46,827 nucleotides of DNA from NCBI GenBank assembly GCA_026386795.1, contig JAPLMU010000123.1:1-46827 (forward strand), in the 5' to 3' direction. Position 1 is the stretch's first letter. The number at the start of each line of letters is the position of its first letter. Positions 7,749 through 15,566 of this stretch are shown one piece after another. Below the pieces are notes generated by a model. That model had not been told where the DNA came from and did not search any database. It saw only the letters and a list, made by a program, of their open reading frames with translations. The DNA comes from Planctomycetota bacterium. GTDB taxonomy: Bacteria; Planctomycetota; Phycisphaerae; Phycisphaerales; SM1A02. The position numbers were made by a program, and so were the translations under genes.

Positions 7749-9146
7749 TCACGCAAACGAGGGCAATTCAAAGCCCGTGCGGTACTCGCGCCGCACGATG
7801 CTGGCGGTGGCCTCTGGGTTGTTGGTAAAACTCAGAGTGGCTTTATCCCAGCGCAGTTCCTTGTTCGGGTAGCGCGCTGCCTTGGAGCAGAGCAGGCCAG
7901 CTTCCGCCATGCGCGCGCCGGCCGCAAACGGCGTCTGCACGAAAGCGTCGGGCTTGCCAATGATGCGGTCGACCCAGGAGTGCCAATGATTGCGCGCGGT
8001 GATCTCGCCTTGTCCGGGGATCTTGCTCCACTCGACTGGCTTGCCATCCTGCCAGACCTGAATCTTTCCTTCCGGCTCCACCAGTAGCACGCCGCCTTCG
8101 CAGACCACCATCGTTCCGATATTCGGCCAATCGCCAGCAGGAAGACCAAGCGCAGCGCGTGACGGAGCCTGGCTCTTGTCACAGTAATTCACAACGAAGC
8201 GCGGTCCCGCAAAGCGATCGCCCGACACCGGGTACGTGAGCGTGGAATGCACATGTTGCGCGTGATAGAAGTCCGATGGATTCCGCGTCTCGGCCATCAC
8301 CGCGATCGGCGAAGGAAGGTCATAAGCAAAGTGGATGACATCCAGAAGATGCGTGCACCAATCACCCAACTGCCCAGTGCCGTAATCCCATGAAGAGCGC
8401 CAACGCAGACTGATCAGACCTTCGCGACACGGCGCATCAACAGCAGCACCCAACCACAGCGGCCAATTGATATTCGCGGGCGGCGTGATCGGCTCCGTCA
8501 GTCCGCCGTAATAGAAATAGCCATCACCTTGGTCCGGCGGTCCGCCGATCCACACGTGCGCCTCAATCGCTTTGCCGAGCAGTCCGCGACGCAGAATGTC
8601 CACCGCATGCTGCCGTCCCGCAGGACCCATGCGCTGATTGCCAACCTGCGTGATGAGCGATGGACACGCCTTGGCCGCACCTTCAATCGCCGCCACTTCA
8701 GAGAGTTGCTGCACCAGCGGCTTCTGTCCATAGACATGCTTCCCAGCCTTGAGCGCAGTCATCATGATGAGCGCGTGATTGTGGTCTGGGGTGCAAACCA
8801 CCACGGCATCAAACTTGCCGGCGTGCTTATCAAACGCTTCACGGAAATCGCTGCAGGTGAACGCAGCCGGATGTTGCGCGGACACTTCCTTCAGCGCGTC
8901 CGAATCAACGTCGCAGAGTCCTGCAAAGTTCACATCCGGATGCTGCGTCAATTCATGTCGATCCGCCGGAGCAATGCTGCCACCCACGCCGATCTGCAGC
9001 ACATTGAGCTTTGCAAGCTTTCCACCGAACACGCGGCGCGGCGCCACGGACGGAAGCGCGAACGCACCCTGCGCAATCAGTGAACTCGCGGCGAGTCCGC
9101 CAGCAGCCAGAGCGGTGTTGGTCATCATGGTGCGTCGGTCGATCAT
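7749..9146 (-). CDS. Gfo/Idh/MocA-family oxidoreductase with Tat signal
   Basis: 465 residues from ATG 9146, which is preceded by GAAGGAA about 7 bases upstream. The twin-arginine leader MIDRRTMMTNTALAAGG predicts folded export by the Tat system, common for this family in planctomycetes. The Rossmann NAD(P) site is LNVLQIGVGGSIAP. The signature around FDAVVVCTPDHNHALIMM and AGKHVYGQKPLVQQLSEV places the family's catalytic lysine in QKP (usually EKP). The C-terminal beta-sheet domain includes WDYGTGQLGDWCTHLLDVI. Such enzymes oxidise or reduce sugars or inositols; the substrate cannot be read. It lies 38 bases downstream of the GNAT gene on the same strand. Confidence 0.9.
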   Translation of the reverse strand: MIDRRTMMTNTALAAGGLAASSLIAQGAFALPSVAPRRVFGGKLAKLNVLQIGVGGSIAPADRHELTQHPDVNFAGLCDVDSDALKEVSAQHPAAFTCSDFREAFDKHAGKFDAVVVCTPDHNHALIMMTALKAGKHVYGQKPLVQQLSEVAAIEGAAKACPSLITQVGNQRMGPAGRQHAVDILRRGLLGKAIEAHVWIGGPPDQGDGYFYYGGLTEPITPPANINWPLWLGAAVDAPCREGLISLRWRSSWDYGTGQLGDWCTHLLDVIHFAYDLPSPIAVMAETRNPSDFYHAQHVHSTLTYPVSGDRFAGPRFVVNYCDKSQAPSRAALGLPAGDWPNIGTMVVCEGGVLLVEPEGKIQVWQDGKPVEWSKIPGQGEITARNHWHSWVDRIIGKPDAFVQTPFAAGARMAEAGLLCSKAARYPNKELRWDKATLSFTNNPEATASIVRREYRTGFELPSFA

Positions 9147-9184
9147 TGGTGTTCCTTCAGTGGAGTGTGCGGTTGTCAGACGTA

Positions 9185-9685
9185 TCACGCGATGCCATCA
9201 ACAAGCCATCGCTCAAACTCAATCTCGTCGCGAATTTGAATTCCATCCAAGCCTACAAGCGGATAGCTCGGCTCAATCTGTCGAACCCGATCGACAATGC
9301 CTTTATACAGCGCAGAAAATCGCCAGCCCCTGCGCTGATAGAAGCGAATGGCGTGCGCGTTGTCGTTGGTGGTGGTCAGATAGATCCGCTTGCAACCCTG
9401 CGTGCGCGCGTGTTCTTCTGCGGCCGCAAGGAGTGCCGCACCAACCCCGTGGGCGGGCGAGCGGCTACTCAAGGTGATCACTTCACATTGCCATCCACCT
9501 TCAACCATATTGAGCGTGAGGAGCCCGGCGAATACGCCGTCGACTTCAGCCACAAAGCCGGGCAGTTGATCGGCTTGATGCAGCCGGCCCAATGACCAGA
9601 TGCCGTTGGAATGCCAGTGGGTGTGCAGTTCGGCGCGCACTTCGGCCGCGTCGCGTGGTTCGATGGGGCGGATGACCATGGGCAT
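9185..9685 (-). CDS. GNAT-family N-acetyltransferase
   Basis: 166 residues from ATG 9685 (ATG 9679 is also possible). Earlier in-frame codons run into non-coding hairpin sequence and were rejected. GNAT fold: MVIRPIEPRDAAEVRAEL opens the domain, and the acetyl-CoA pyrophosphate loop is SRSPAHGVGAALLAAAEEHA (the usual R/QxxGxG/A with H-G-V-G-A). It is followed by KRIYLTTTNDNAHAIRFYQR and RGWRFSALYKG, the typical N..A..FY..GF strand-helix. The acceptor substrate is unknown. The small RNA-like array lies directly upstream, ending about 80 bases before the start. Confidence 0.85.
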   Translation of the reverse strand: MPMVIRPIEPRDAAEVRAELHTHWHSNGIWSLGRLHQADQLPGFVAEVDGVFAGLLTLNMVEGGWQCEVITLSSRSPAHGVGAALLAAAEEHARTQGCKRIYLTTTNDNAHAIRFYQRRGWRFSALYKGIVDRVRQIEPSYPLVGLDGIQIRDEIEFERWLVDGIA

Positions 9686-9762
9686 GGTGGGGAGGGTAGC
9701 CACAGTGACCGCCTCCACTGGGCATGCAACGAGCCGCAACTTCATCGCCTGCGAAATTTCAG

Positions 9763-10018
9763 TCCCTAAAAACGGAGTAGGCCTCGATTTCTCGAGGCCA
9801 CACTCCAGGTGCCTGTGTTGGTGAGCTCGGTTTCCCGTCGAGCCCGCCGCAGGCGGTTTTGGGCATCTTTGAATTTCCCGTTCAAAGGCGCCCGCATTGT
9901 CTGCTTGTTGGTCGGTTCCCGCGACCTTCAAGCGGTTTGTCCTGCAGGTCGGTTTCCCGTCGACCTTCAAGACTGGTTGTTCTGGCGGCCGGTTTCCCGT
10001 CGGCTGTCAGAACTGTTC
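9763..10018 (-). ncRNA. Candidate small RNA, copy A: five hairpins with a common GGGAA loop plus terminator
   Basis: Read on the minus strand, this about 250-base unit holds five stem-loops (in + coordinates 9979-10013, 9947-9965, 9904-9932, 9867-9887, 9825-9843). The loops are ACGGGAAAC in three of them and close variants in the other two. Stems differ: GTTCTG/CAGAAC with GCCG/CGGC, GGTCG/CGACC (twice), CTTTGAA/TTCAAAG, GCTCG/CGAGC. The unit ends in a strong stem GGCCTCGA/TCGAGGCC extended by GGAGT/ACTCC with a GAAA tetraloop (9774-9806), followed by GTTTTTAGG, a Rho-independent terminator shape. A weak candidate promoter (TTGCAG, 17 bases, TATCTA) lies at about 10021-10049. Overlapping open frames are broken between the copies by indels, so it is judged non-coding. 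I recognise no known family. Confidence 0.65.
9774..9806 (-). terminator. Terminator-like hairpin ending copy A
   Basis: Minus-strand stem GGAGT..GGCCTCGA, loop GAAA, TCGAGGCC..ACTCC, followed immediately by GTTTTTAGG. On the plus strand the loop would be TTTC and there is no T-run, so the minus orientation is favoured. Confidence 0.65.
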
Positions 10019-10114
10019 CTTCATAGATAAGAACGAAATCGGTGTTCTGCAACCATCACGGTTCTACGAAACTTCTTTCATATTTGTTCAGACCCCCCGA
10101 TTCCGACCTGGCAA

Positions 10115-10140
10115 GGCCACTTTCAGCGGTCCGAGTGGCC
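10115..10140. repeat. Inverted repeat between the two array copies
   Basis: GGCCACT (10115-10121) and AGTGGCC (10134-10140) pair perfectly around a 12-base loop. It lies directly downstream of copy B's T-run on the minus strand. It has no counterpart below copy A. Confidence 0.55.
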
Positions 10141-10393
10141 TAAAAACGGAGTAGGCCTCGATTTCTCGAGGCCACACTCCAGGTGCCTGTGTTGGTGAGC
10201 TCGGTTTCCCGTCGAGCCCGCCGTCAGGCGGTTTGGGCATCTCTGAGTTTCCCGTTCAGAGGCGCCCGCATTGTCTGCTTGCTGGTCGGTTTCCCGTCGA
10301 CCATCAAGCGGTTTGTCTTGCAGGTCGGTTTCCCGTCGACCTTCAAGACTGTTGTTCTGGCGGCCGGTTTCCCATCGGCTGTCAGAACTGTCT
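10137..10393 (-). ncRNA. Candidate small RNA, copy B: second tandem copy of the hairpin array
   Basis: Same order as copy A, offset by 374-375 bases. Five hairpins carry the loop ACGGGAAAC in four cases and ATGGGAAAC in the one nearest 10365-10380. The terminator-like element (10148-10180) is identical to that of copy A and is again followed by GTTTTTAGG. Differences from copy A lie mainly outside base pairs or preserve pairing: the CTTTGA/TCAAAG stem of copy A is CTCTGA/TCAGAG here, a compensatory T-A to C-G change. Upstream similarity with copy A fades after about 10460. Transcription and function are inferred; no protein reading frame is shared with copy A. Confidence 0.62.
10148..10180 (-). 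terminator. Terminator-like hairpin ending copy B
   Basis: Identical to the element at 9774-9806: GGAGT..GGCCTCGA, GAAA loop, TCGAGGCC..ACTCC, then GTTTTTAGG on the minus strand. Confidence 0.65.
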
Positions 10394-10502
10394 CCGTCAC
10401 CTATGTCAACGGAAACTACGAGCCTCAGCCATCACAGTTCTTCAATATTTCTTTGAATTGCTCTGCCAGCGCAAAAAAGGTGCCTCTGGGGCGTCCCTGA
10501 GC

Positions 10503-10529
10503 GCCATGGGTACCCTCGGCGCCCATGGC
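10503..10529. repeat. Inverted repeat GCCATGGG / CCCATGGC
   Basis: Perfect 8-base arms (10503-10510 and 10522-10529) around 11 bases, in GC-rich sequence between the hairpin array and the AMP nucleosidase gene. Role unknown. The rest of 10460-10643 shows no gene that I can support. Confidence 0.5.
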
Positions 10530-10643
10530 CGGCGCCCAGTCCGCCTTTGCTGCCACGCGTGCCGGGATCAAGCGAACCAGCATTGTGGTGACGCACGACA
10601 CCGGGCGGCTTCATAATGGTGACAATAAGTAGCCTCTGCCGTC

Positions 10644-11414
10644 ATGAAGGACAAGGCTGACATCGTCAGGGACTGGCTGCCGCGTTACACCGGGCGCAAA
10701 CTTGAGGACTTCGGCCAGTACGTGCTGCTCGTCAACTTTGCCAACTATGTGGAGTTGTTTGCAGAGCGCTTCGGGGTAGAGGTGTGCGGACGTGATCGCC
10801 CGATGCTGACAGCGACCGCGGAGAACATCACCATCCTGAGTTTCGGCATGGGTTCCGCTATGGCTGCTACCACGATGGATCTGCTCTCGGCAGTTTCGCC
10901 CAAGGCAGTCCTCTTCTTGGGCAAGTGCGGCGGTTTGAAGAAGACCAAGGTTGGCGATTTCGTCCTCCCGATCGCCGCCATTCGCGGCGAAGGTACGAGC
11001 GACGAATACATGCCGCCGGAAGTGCCGGCATTGCCAAGCTTCCGACTGCAGCGCGCGGTGAGTGCTTCGATCATCAAGCACAACCGCGATTACTTCACCG
11101 GCACCGTCTACACCACCAACCGCCGTGTGTGGGAACATGACGTCCGTTTCCGCGAAAAACTCCTCTTGATGAAAGCGGAGGGCATCGACATGGAAACGGC
11201 CACCATCTTCTTGGTGGGGTTTGCCAATGGAATTCCAAAGGGCGCACTGCTCTTGGTGTCTGACAATCCAATGACCCCTGAGGGCGTGAAGACCGGCGAG
11301 AGCGATCGACATGTGACGGACAGCTTCGTGCAGTTGCATCTTGATATTGGGCTTGACGCGCTCCGCGACCTGCGCGACAAGGGCGAGAGCGTGAAGCACT
11401 TGCGCTTTGAGTGA
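10644..11414 (+). CDS. amn: AMP nucleosidase (short form)
   Basis: Hydrolyses AMP to adenine and ribose 5-phosphate in the cytosol, part of purine turnover. 256 residues, the size of the short Bacteroidetes-like AMP nucleosidases that lack the N-terminal regulatory domain of the E. coli enzyme. The N-terminus KADIVRDWLPRYTGRKLEDF is typical. The phosphorylase-fold core is present: ITILSFGMGSAMAATTMDLL, AVLFLGKCGGLKK, FVLPIAAIRGEGTSDEY, VYTTNRRVWEHD, the substrate motif EGIDMETATIFLVGFA, and ALLLVSDNPMTPEGVKT with the catalytic aspartate. The gene stands alone on the plus strand and converges on the ExbD gene with a 16-base gap. Confidence 0.93.
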   Translation: MKDKADIVRDWLPRYTGRKLEDFGQYVLLVNFANYVELFAERFGVEVCGRDRPMLTATAENITILSFGMGSAMAATTMDLLSAVSPKAVLFLGKCGGLKKTKVGDFVLPIAAIRGEGTSDEYMPPEVPALPSFRLQRAVSASIIKHNRDYFTGTVYTTNRRVWEHDVRFREKLLLMKAEGIDMETATIFLVGFANGIPKGALLLVSDNPMTPEGVKTGESDRHVTDSFVQLHLDIGLDALRDLRDKGESVKHLRFE

Positions 11415-11430
11415 TTGCAATGTCGGTCAC

Positions 11431-11880
11431 TCAGCGCGGGGCTGCGTCGCTCGAGCCGCGTCCGGGCTGATAGGCAATCTTTGTGAAACCAGCGTCGCGG
11501 CAGGCCTGTAAGGCTGCAGCTGCGGCTTCAACGCTCACATCGTCTGCTACGCGAACCACAATTCCTGGCTCTCTTGGAAGCGATCGAATCAGATCGGTGA
11601 GCGCAGCGCGGTTTGCAGCGGTGCGGGTTCCGAGTCGGTAACTCACGCTGCTGCCTTGCATGACTGCATCGATGACTTGCGGCGTGAACCCGCCAGTGTC
11701 TCCAGCAGTCGCGCGACCGCTGCCAAGCGTCGCGGCAAGCTCGCGCTCTTCGGCCTCCATGCTTCCTGCGAGCAGGAAGTACATGAGAAGAAAGAGGATC
11801 ACATCAATCAGTGCGATCAGCGGAAGCCGCATCTCTGAAAGTTCCAATAGTCCAGTGCGGCGCCGTGAAGTCATTCGCAT
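11431..11880 (-). CDS. ExbD/TolR-family proton-channel subunit (second of pair)
   Basis: 149 residues. One N-terminal membrane helix, LPLIALIDVILFLLMYFLL (about residues 19-37), holds the proton-carrying aspartate (D26), followed by a periplasmic domain ending in ALQACRDAGFTKIAYQPG. It differs from the neighbour in lacking the TPM motif before the aspartate (IALID instead of LTPMID). The upstream stop overlaps its start in TAATG, so it is translationally coupled. Expected to form, with ExbB and the other ExbD, a motor that couples proton flow to periplasmic work. No TonB or TolA partner is visible. Confidence 0.82.
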   Translation of the reverse strand: MRMTSRRRTGLLELSEMRLPLIALIDVILFLLMYFLLAGSMEAEERELAATLGSGRATAGDTGGFTPQVIDAVMQGSSVSYRLGTRTAANRAALTDLIRSLPREPGIVVRVADDVSVEAAAAALQACRDAGFTKIAYQPGRGSSDAAPR

Positions 11881-12296
11881 TACGAGCCCTCCGGCGCAAC
11901 AGCGAGTGACCAGTTTGCGATCTTCGCTTTCGCTAGTCGCTCTGCAAGGCGGTTGAGTGAGGCAGCGCCCGCCGCGCGGTCGGCACGCACAACGATTCCG
12001 CTGTGGCGCGTTCCGGTGCTTCCTTGAGCGGCGGCGATTCTGCTTGCCAGCGCATCGAGTGAGATCTCTTCGCCGAGTATCGAATAGTTGCCCGCGCGAT
12101 CAACATCAATGACCAGTTTGGCAGTGGCGGACTCACTCGGCGGCGCGGCACCTTCTTGATGCGGCAGATCCACGGGGCGTAGTTCGCTGGTTGCAAACTG
12201 CGACGACAGCATGAAGAAGATGATGAGCAGCAGGATCACATCGATCATCGGTGTGAGATCAAACGATGCATCGGATCCGTCTGCGCCGCCAGCCAT
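11880..12296 (-). CDS. ExbD/TolR-family proton-channel subunit (first of pair)
   Basis: 138 residues. Canonical ExbD N-terminus: FDLTPMIDVILLLIIFFMLS, with the essential aspartate at about residue 19, a single membrane helix, then a periplasmic domain with KLVIDVDRAGNYSILGEEIS and GIVVRADRAAGAASLNRLAE. Its ATG shares one base with the ExbB stop (TGATG) and its stop overlaps the next ExbD start, so the three genes form one coupled operon. Substrate or partner is unknown. Confidence 0.88.
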   Translation of the reverse strand: MAGGADGSDASFDLTPMIDVILLLIIFFMLSSQFATSELRPVDLPHQEGAAPPSESATAKLVIDVDRAGNYSILGEEISLDALASRIAAAQGSTGTRHSGIVVRADRAAGAASLNRLAERLAKAKIANWSLAVAPEGS

Positions 12297-13084
12297 CAGT
12301 TTCCCTGTGCTGGTGTGTTGCGCGGCGCTTGTGTGACGGGTGCCGCGCCTGAACTCGGCGCCGCTGGTCGCGGTGCTTGCGTGCGCGCAGCAGAAAGCGC
12401 TGCCGCTAGTTCCTCAGCCATTGGCTCTAAATCATCGGCGGCAACATCAGTGACGAGTCGGTCAATGCGCTGGCGAAAGAGTGCGAACGCCACCGTACAC
12501 GGTACGGCCACCACCAATCCCTGCGCGGTATTCACAAGCGCCAACGACATGAACTTCGCTAACTCCGTAGAGCGTGCCGCGCCTTGCAGCGATCCAATCG
12601 CGTTGAAGGCGCCGATCATTCCGATCACCGTTCCAAGTAGCCCAAGCATTGGGCCGACCGCAGCGAGTACCCCAAGCCCGTTGTTCAAGCGATGCAGTTG
12701 CGCGGTCGCCACTTGCCCGGCCTCTTCGATGGCGGAGCGGGCTTCGAATGCGCCCATCGGATTGCCGGTGCAGCGGCGAATGGCGCTGGCCATCACGATT
12801 GAAACGAATGAATGCGACGTATCGCCTGTGCACGCGCGCGTTGCGCCTGCCACATCGCCAGCGCGTAATGCTGTTGAAATGGCAGTCACCACACCTTCAG
12901 GCGCGAGTTGCCCGCGTCGAAGCGACAGCAGGTTGCGCACGATGAGCGCGAGCGCAAGCACCGACAACGCGATGAGGACATACCCAAGGACCCCGCCGGC
13001 TCGCACGTATTCAAAGAGGCTCATCGAGGTGCCTTCTTCTGCGAGGGTGACAGACATTGGCATGAGTACGCTGGATGCATTCAT
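12296..13084 (-). CDS. ExbB/TolQ/MotA-family proton-channel protein
   Basis: 262 residues from ATG 13084, chosen because upstream codons run into the terminator hairpin. The first membrane helix is GGVLGYVLIALSVLALALIV. The family signature lies in LGVLAAVGPMLGLLGTVIGM and ALVNTAQGLVVAVPCTVAFA, the two later helices that line the proton path. The C-terminus is a P/A/Q-rich tail (TQAPRPAAPSSG). It heads a three-gene operon with two ExbD subunits. The N-terminal MSVTLAEEG segment could place the first part in the periplasm. Confidence 0.88.
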   Translation of the reverse strand: MNASSVLMPMSVTLAEEGTSMSLFEYVRAGGVLGYVLIALSVLALALIVRNLLSLRRGQLAPEGVVTAISTALRAGDVAGATRACTGDTSHSFVSIVMASAIRRCTGNPMGAFEARSAIEEAGQVATAQLHRLNNGLGVLAAVGPMLGLLGTVIGMIGAFNAIGSLQGAARSTELAKFMSLALVNTAQGLVVAVPCTVAFALFRQRIDRLVTDVAADDLEPMAEELAAALSAARTQAPRPAAPSSGAAPVTQAPRNTPAQGN

Positions 13085-13118
13085 TGGAGACGCAGGGTAG
13101 CCGCGCGGGCATAAGAAA

Positions 13119-13150
13119 GCCGCCCCGACGGTTGAGCCCGTCGGGGCGGC
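13119..13150 (-). terminator. Rho-independent terminator after the secreted protease
   Basis: A 13-base perfect stem (GCCGCCCCGACGG / CCGTCGGGGCGGC) around 6 bases. On the minus strand it is followed by TTTCTTATG. It lies 31 bases past the protease stop and before the ExbB gene, so it likely separates the two units. Confidence 0.8.
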
Positions 13151-13181
13151 AGAAGGACATTCCATCGGTGCAGTTCAGGCG

Positions 13182-15425
13182 TTACGGGCAGGCGCCCCAG
13201 GCAGCAAGGATGACTGCGATGTCAGCACCGTTCGTTGTGCCGTCGCCGTTCTGATCGCTGGCAGAACCGCCCCAGCCACCAAGGACGATGGCCAGATCGC
13301 CGCCGTCGACAGAGCCGTTACCGGTGATGTCGGCGGGGCAGTTCACGGCTGCAGACATCGTGAGCGTTGCCAGTCCGCCCGTTCCAGCTGCTCCGCTACC
13401 GACGCGGACATACCAAATGCTGCCGACGCCAGCACTCCACTCGGCCTTACTTGTGCCGCTTGAGCAGGTTGCAGAGTTGTCGTTGCATGCAATGACGGCA
13501 GACGCGGCAGTTGGGCACGCATCACCGACATACACCGCGATGCGCGTATCAAACGACGCAGCGTTGCAGGTGCTGGCCGTCATGCGACCAGTGATCGGTG
13601 CGGTGAAGCGGTACCAGACATCCTTGGTGATGGTCACGCCGGAGCCTTCGTCGCACGAAGCGGGAAGTGCCGGAGGTGCATCAGTTGCCAAGGAGTTGTT
13701 GAACGCGAACGCTCCCACGCCAATGGCAGTTGCCGTGGCGCATGCGTCGTTCGATGGCGCCGGGGTCGAAGTGCTGAATGTGAACGAATACTCGTTGCGA
13801 GTATCGGAGGACAGGTAGACGCGCATGTACACGGTGGGTGATGCACTCGGGTTCACAAAGGTGAACGACTCGTTGTTGGTGTTGGCGTTGCGGTCAAGCG
13901 CGATAGCTCCGCCGCACGCTGTGAACAGCTGAACATCGATATCACCGTTGGCATGCGTGAAGGTCATGTTCATCGTGAGCGTTGCACCCGTGGCGACCGG
14001 CAGGGCATACCAGTCTTCGTTCAGTCGCTTGACTACCAGTGTGTTGTACGTGCCAGGGGTGATGGCCCGGGCATTCGCGCAGTCGTTGTTTGGTTCGAGC
14101 GTGTCGTCGGAACCTGCCGCGAGCAGGGTGGCGAAGTTGCTACTGGTTGCCGCAATTGCAAGATCCCAACGTCCGTAGCCATCGTCAGCAGCGGTGTTGG
14201 TGCATGCGCTGCCGCCGCAGGTCAGCACGCCAAAGAGCTTGTGATCAGCGTCAGTCATGATCGCCGAGCCGGACGAGCCGCCTTCGGTGATGCCTTGGTT
14301 CCAAGACAGTGAGTTCCAGTTGCCTGCTGGGGATCCGCAGTTGAACGATGCAGCGTTCTTTACGCCGAAGGAAATCGCTTGTGGAGTTCCGCTTGGATGG
14401 TGAATGCCAGTGGCGGCGGCGTTCAGTGCGGGGTTGAGGCTCGACCAACCATCCCAGAAGCAGCCAACTGGAAGTGCGCCCTTCACCAGAAGCAGCGTGC
14501 AATCACTTGCGAGGTAGGTTGAGGCCAAGTCGGCACCAGCAACCGTTGTGCCGGGTGAGTTCGATCCCGTGCAGGGGGAGCGATAGAAGAAGATCATCGA
14601 GCAACTATTTGCAGCTGCCGTGGTGCTGATGCAGTGATTGGCGGTGGAGAGGTAGGGCGTCTCGTCAGCAGCCGTCGTAGCCATCAACTGGCCAGAGCAG
14701 AGGTAGCTTCCGCCGCCGCTTGTGAATGTCAAGCGCGCTGCTGCGTTCGATTCATTGGTCCATGCTGGGTAGCACGCTGGATTGAGCGAGCAGGTACCGC
14801 CGTTTGAAATCTCGCTGAAGACCGGGATGTATCCGTAGGAGTAGCCGACTGCATCGAAGGGAAGTTCCTTTGCTGATTGGCCAGTCGGTACGAACCATTC
14901 GATCTGGCCACGCGCGGTTGGCGAGAAGGGGCCGTAAGCCTCACCCGTTCCAAAGTCGCCGGTGCGTTCAAGAATGCCAGTCATCTTCTGCTCGAGGTCA
15001 GGGCAGGTGATGGCGAGTTCTTGACCAACTCGCAAGTCGAGTCCACTGAGATGAATGCGTGAGTTGAGTGCGCCGACGGCATCGATACCGATGCGCCACA
15101 AGCGACCACCTGCAACATCCATCCATTGACCATCATTCAATGAGAGCTTCACGCCGCGCTCAACGCCGAAGCGGAACGGCGCGGGCTGCACGGTGGCTTG
15201 ATCCTCGGCCAGCAGTGCGCCTTGGTCCATCGCATCGAGGGTGATCATTGGCACCGGCACAAACCATGTTCCGAATCGTTCGGAGAGCGTGGCTGGTGCT
15301 AGCTTCTGCACGGCGGGTGCGGGCAGTGGACCGTGGCCGCTCGGGCCAGTGTCCACGTCAGCGAAGACGCACGCGGTGAGACTGGCGACAACAACGAATC
15401 CGACGGTTCGGGGGTTGATATTCAA
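13182..15425 (-). CDS. Secreted trypsin-like serine protease with PPC-type and dockerin-like C-terminal parts
   Basis: 747 residues. Signal peptide NINPRTVGFVVVASLTACVFA after a TTG start; no better start precedes it. The protease domain has the S1 triad in lysyl-endopeptidase style: STANHC (His about 264), SDCTLLL (Asp about 308), EGGSSGSA (Ser about 385), and paired cysteines such as CSLNPACYP. After DTLEPNNDCANARAI come two beta domains of the pre-peptidase C-terminal kind (NEDWYALPVATGATLTMNM; ITKDVWYRFTAP). The tail holds a dockerin/EF-hand pair, ADITGNGSVDGGDLAIVLGG and DQNGDGTTNGADIAVILAAW, typical of Phycisphaerae secreted proteins. It probably degrades extracellular protein. A strong terminator follows. 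Confidence 0.85.
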   Translation of the reverse strand: MNINPRTVGFVVVASLTACVFADVDTGPSGHGPLPAPAVQKLAPATLSERFGTWFVPVPMITLDAMDQGALLAEDQATVQPAPFRFGVERGVKLSLNDGQWMDVAGGRLWRIGIDAVGALNSRIHLSGLDLRVGQELAITCPDLEQKMTGILERTGDFGTGEAYGPFSPTARGQIEWFVPTGQSAKELPFDAVGYSYGYIPVFSEISNGGTCSLNPACYPAWTNESNAAARLTFTSGGGSYLCSGQLMATTAADETPYLSTANHCISTTAAANSCSMIFFYRSPCTGSNSPGTTVAGADLASTYLASDCTLLLVKGALPVGCFWDGWSSLNPALNAAATGIHHPSGTPQAISFGVKNAASFNCGSPAGNWNSLSWNQGITEGGSSGSAIMTDADHKLFGVLTCGGSACTNTAADDGYGRWDLAIAATSSNFATLLAAGSDDTLEPNNDCANARAITPGTYNTLVVKRLNEDWYALPVATGATLTMNMTFTHANGDIDVQLFTACGGAIALDRNANTNNESFTFVNPSASPTVYMRVYLSSDTRNEYSFTFSTSTPAPSNDACATATAIGVGAFAFNNSLATDAPPALPASCDEGSGVTITKDVWYRFTAPITGRMTASTCNAASFDTRIAVYVGDACPTAASAVIACNDNSATCSSGTSKAEWSAGVGSIWYVRVGSGAAGTGGLATLTMSAAVNCPADITGNGSVDGGDLAIVLGGWGGSASDQNGDGTTNGADIAVILAAWGACP

Positions 15426-15566
15426 GTGTGGATCTCAAAGGGGTGGTGGACAAGTGCGCCCCTCCGTATGGGCCGCTCATGGGAACATAGCCCCGTTCTC
15501 ACCCGGAGCGATCACAATTCTGAAATCAACACAACATTGACTGTCATCTGGGGTCGATTATGAGAC

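Noticed and set aside
9763-10393. CRISPR array
   Set aside because: The repeated unit is a loop of about 9 bases flanked by complementary arms that differ from hairpin to hairpin, and the spacing is irregular. No cas gene is nearby.
9763-10393. Integron attC array
   Set aside because: No RYYYAAC/GTTRRRY core sites and no integrase; the stems are short and loops constant.
9809-10500. Plus-strand open frames through the hairpin array (73 and 105 residues) with similar N-termini
   Set aside because: Single-base indels between the two copies break the frames after about 35 residues. The products are low-complexity, and the sequence is better explained by stem-loops with shared loops.
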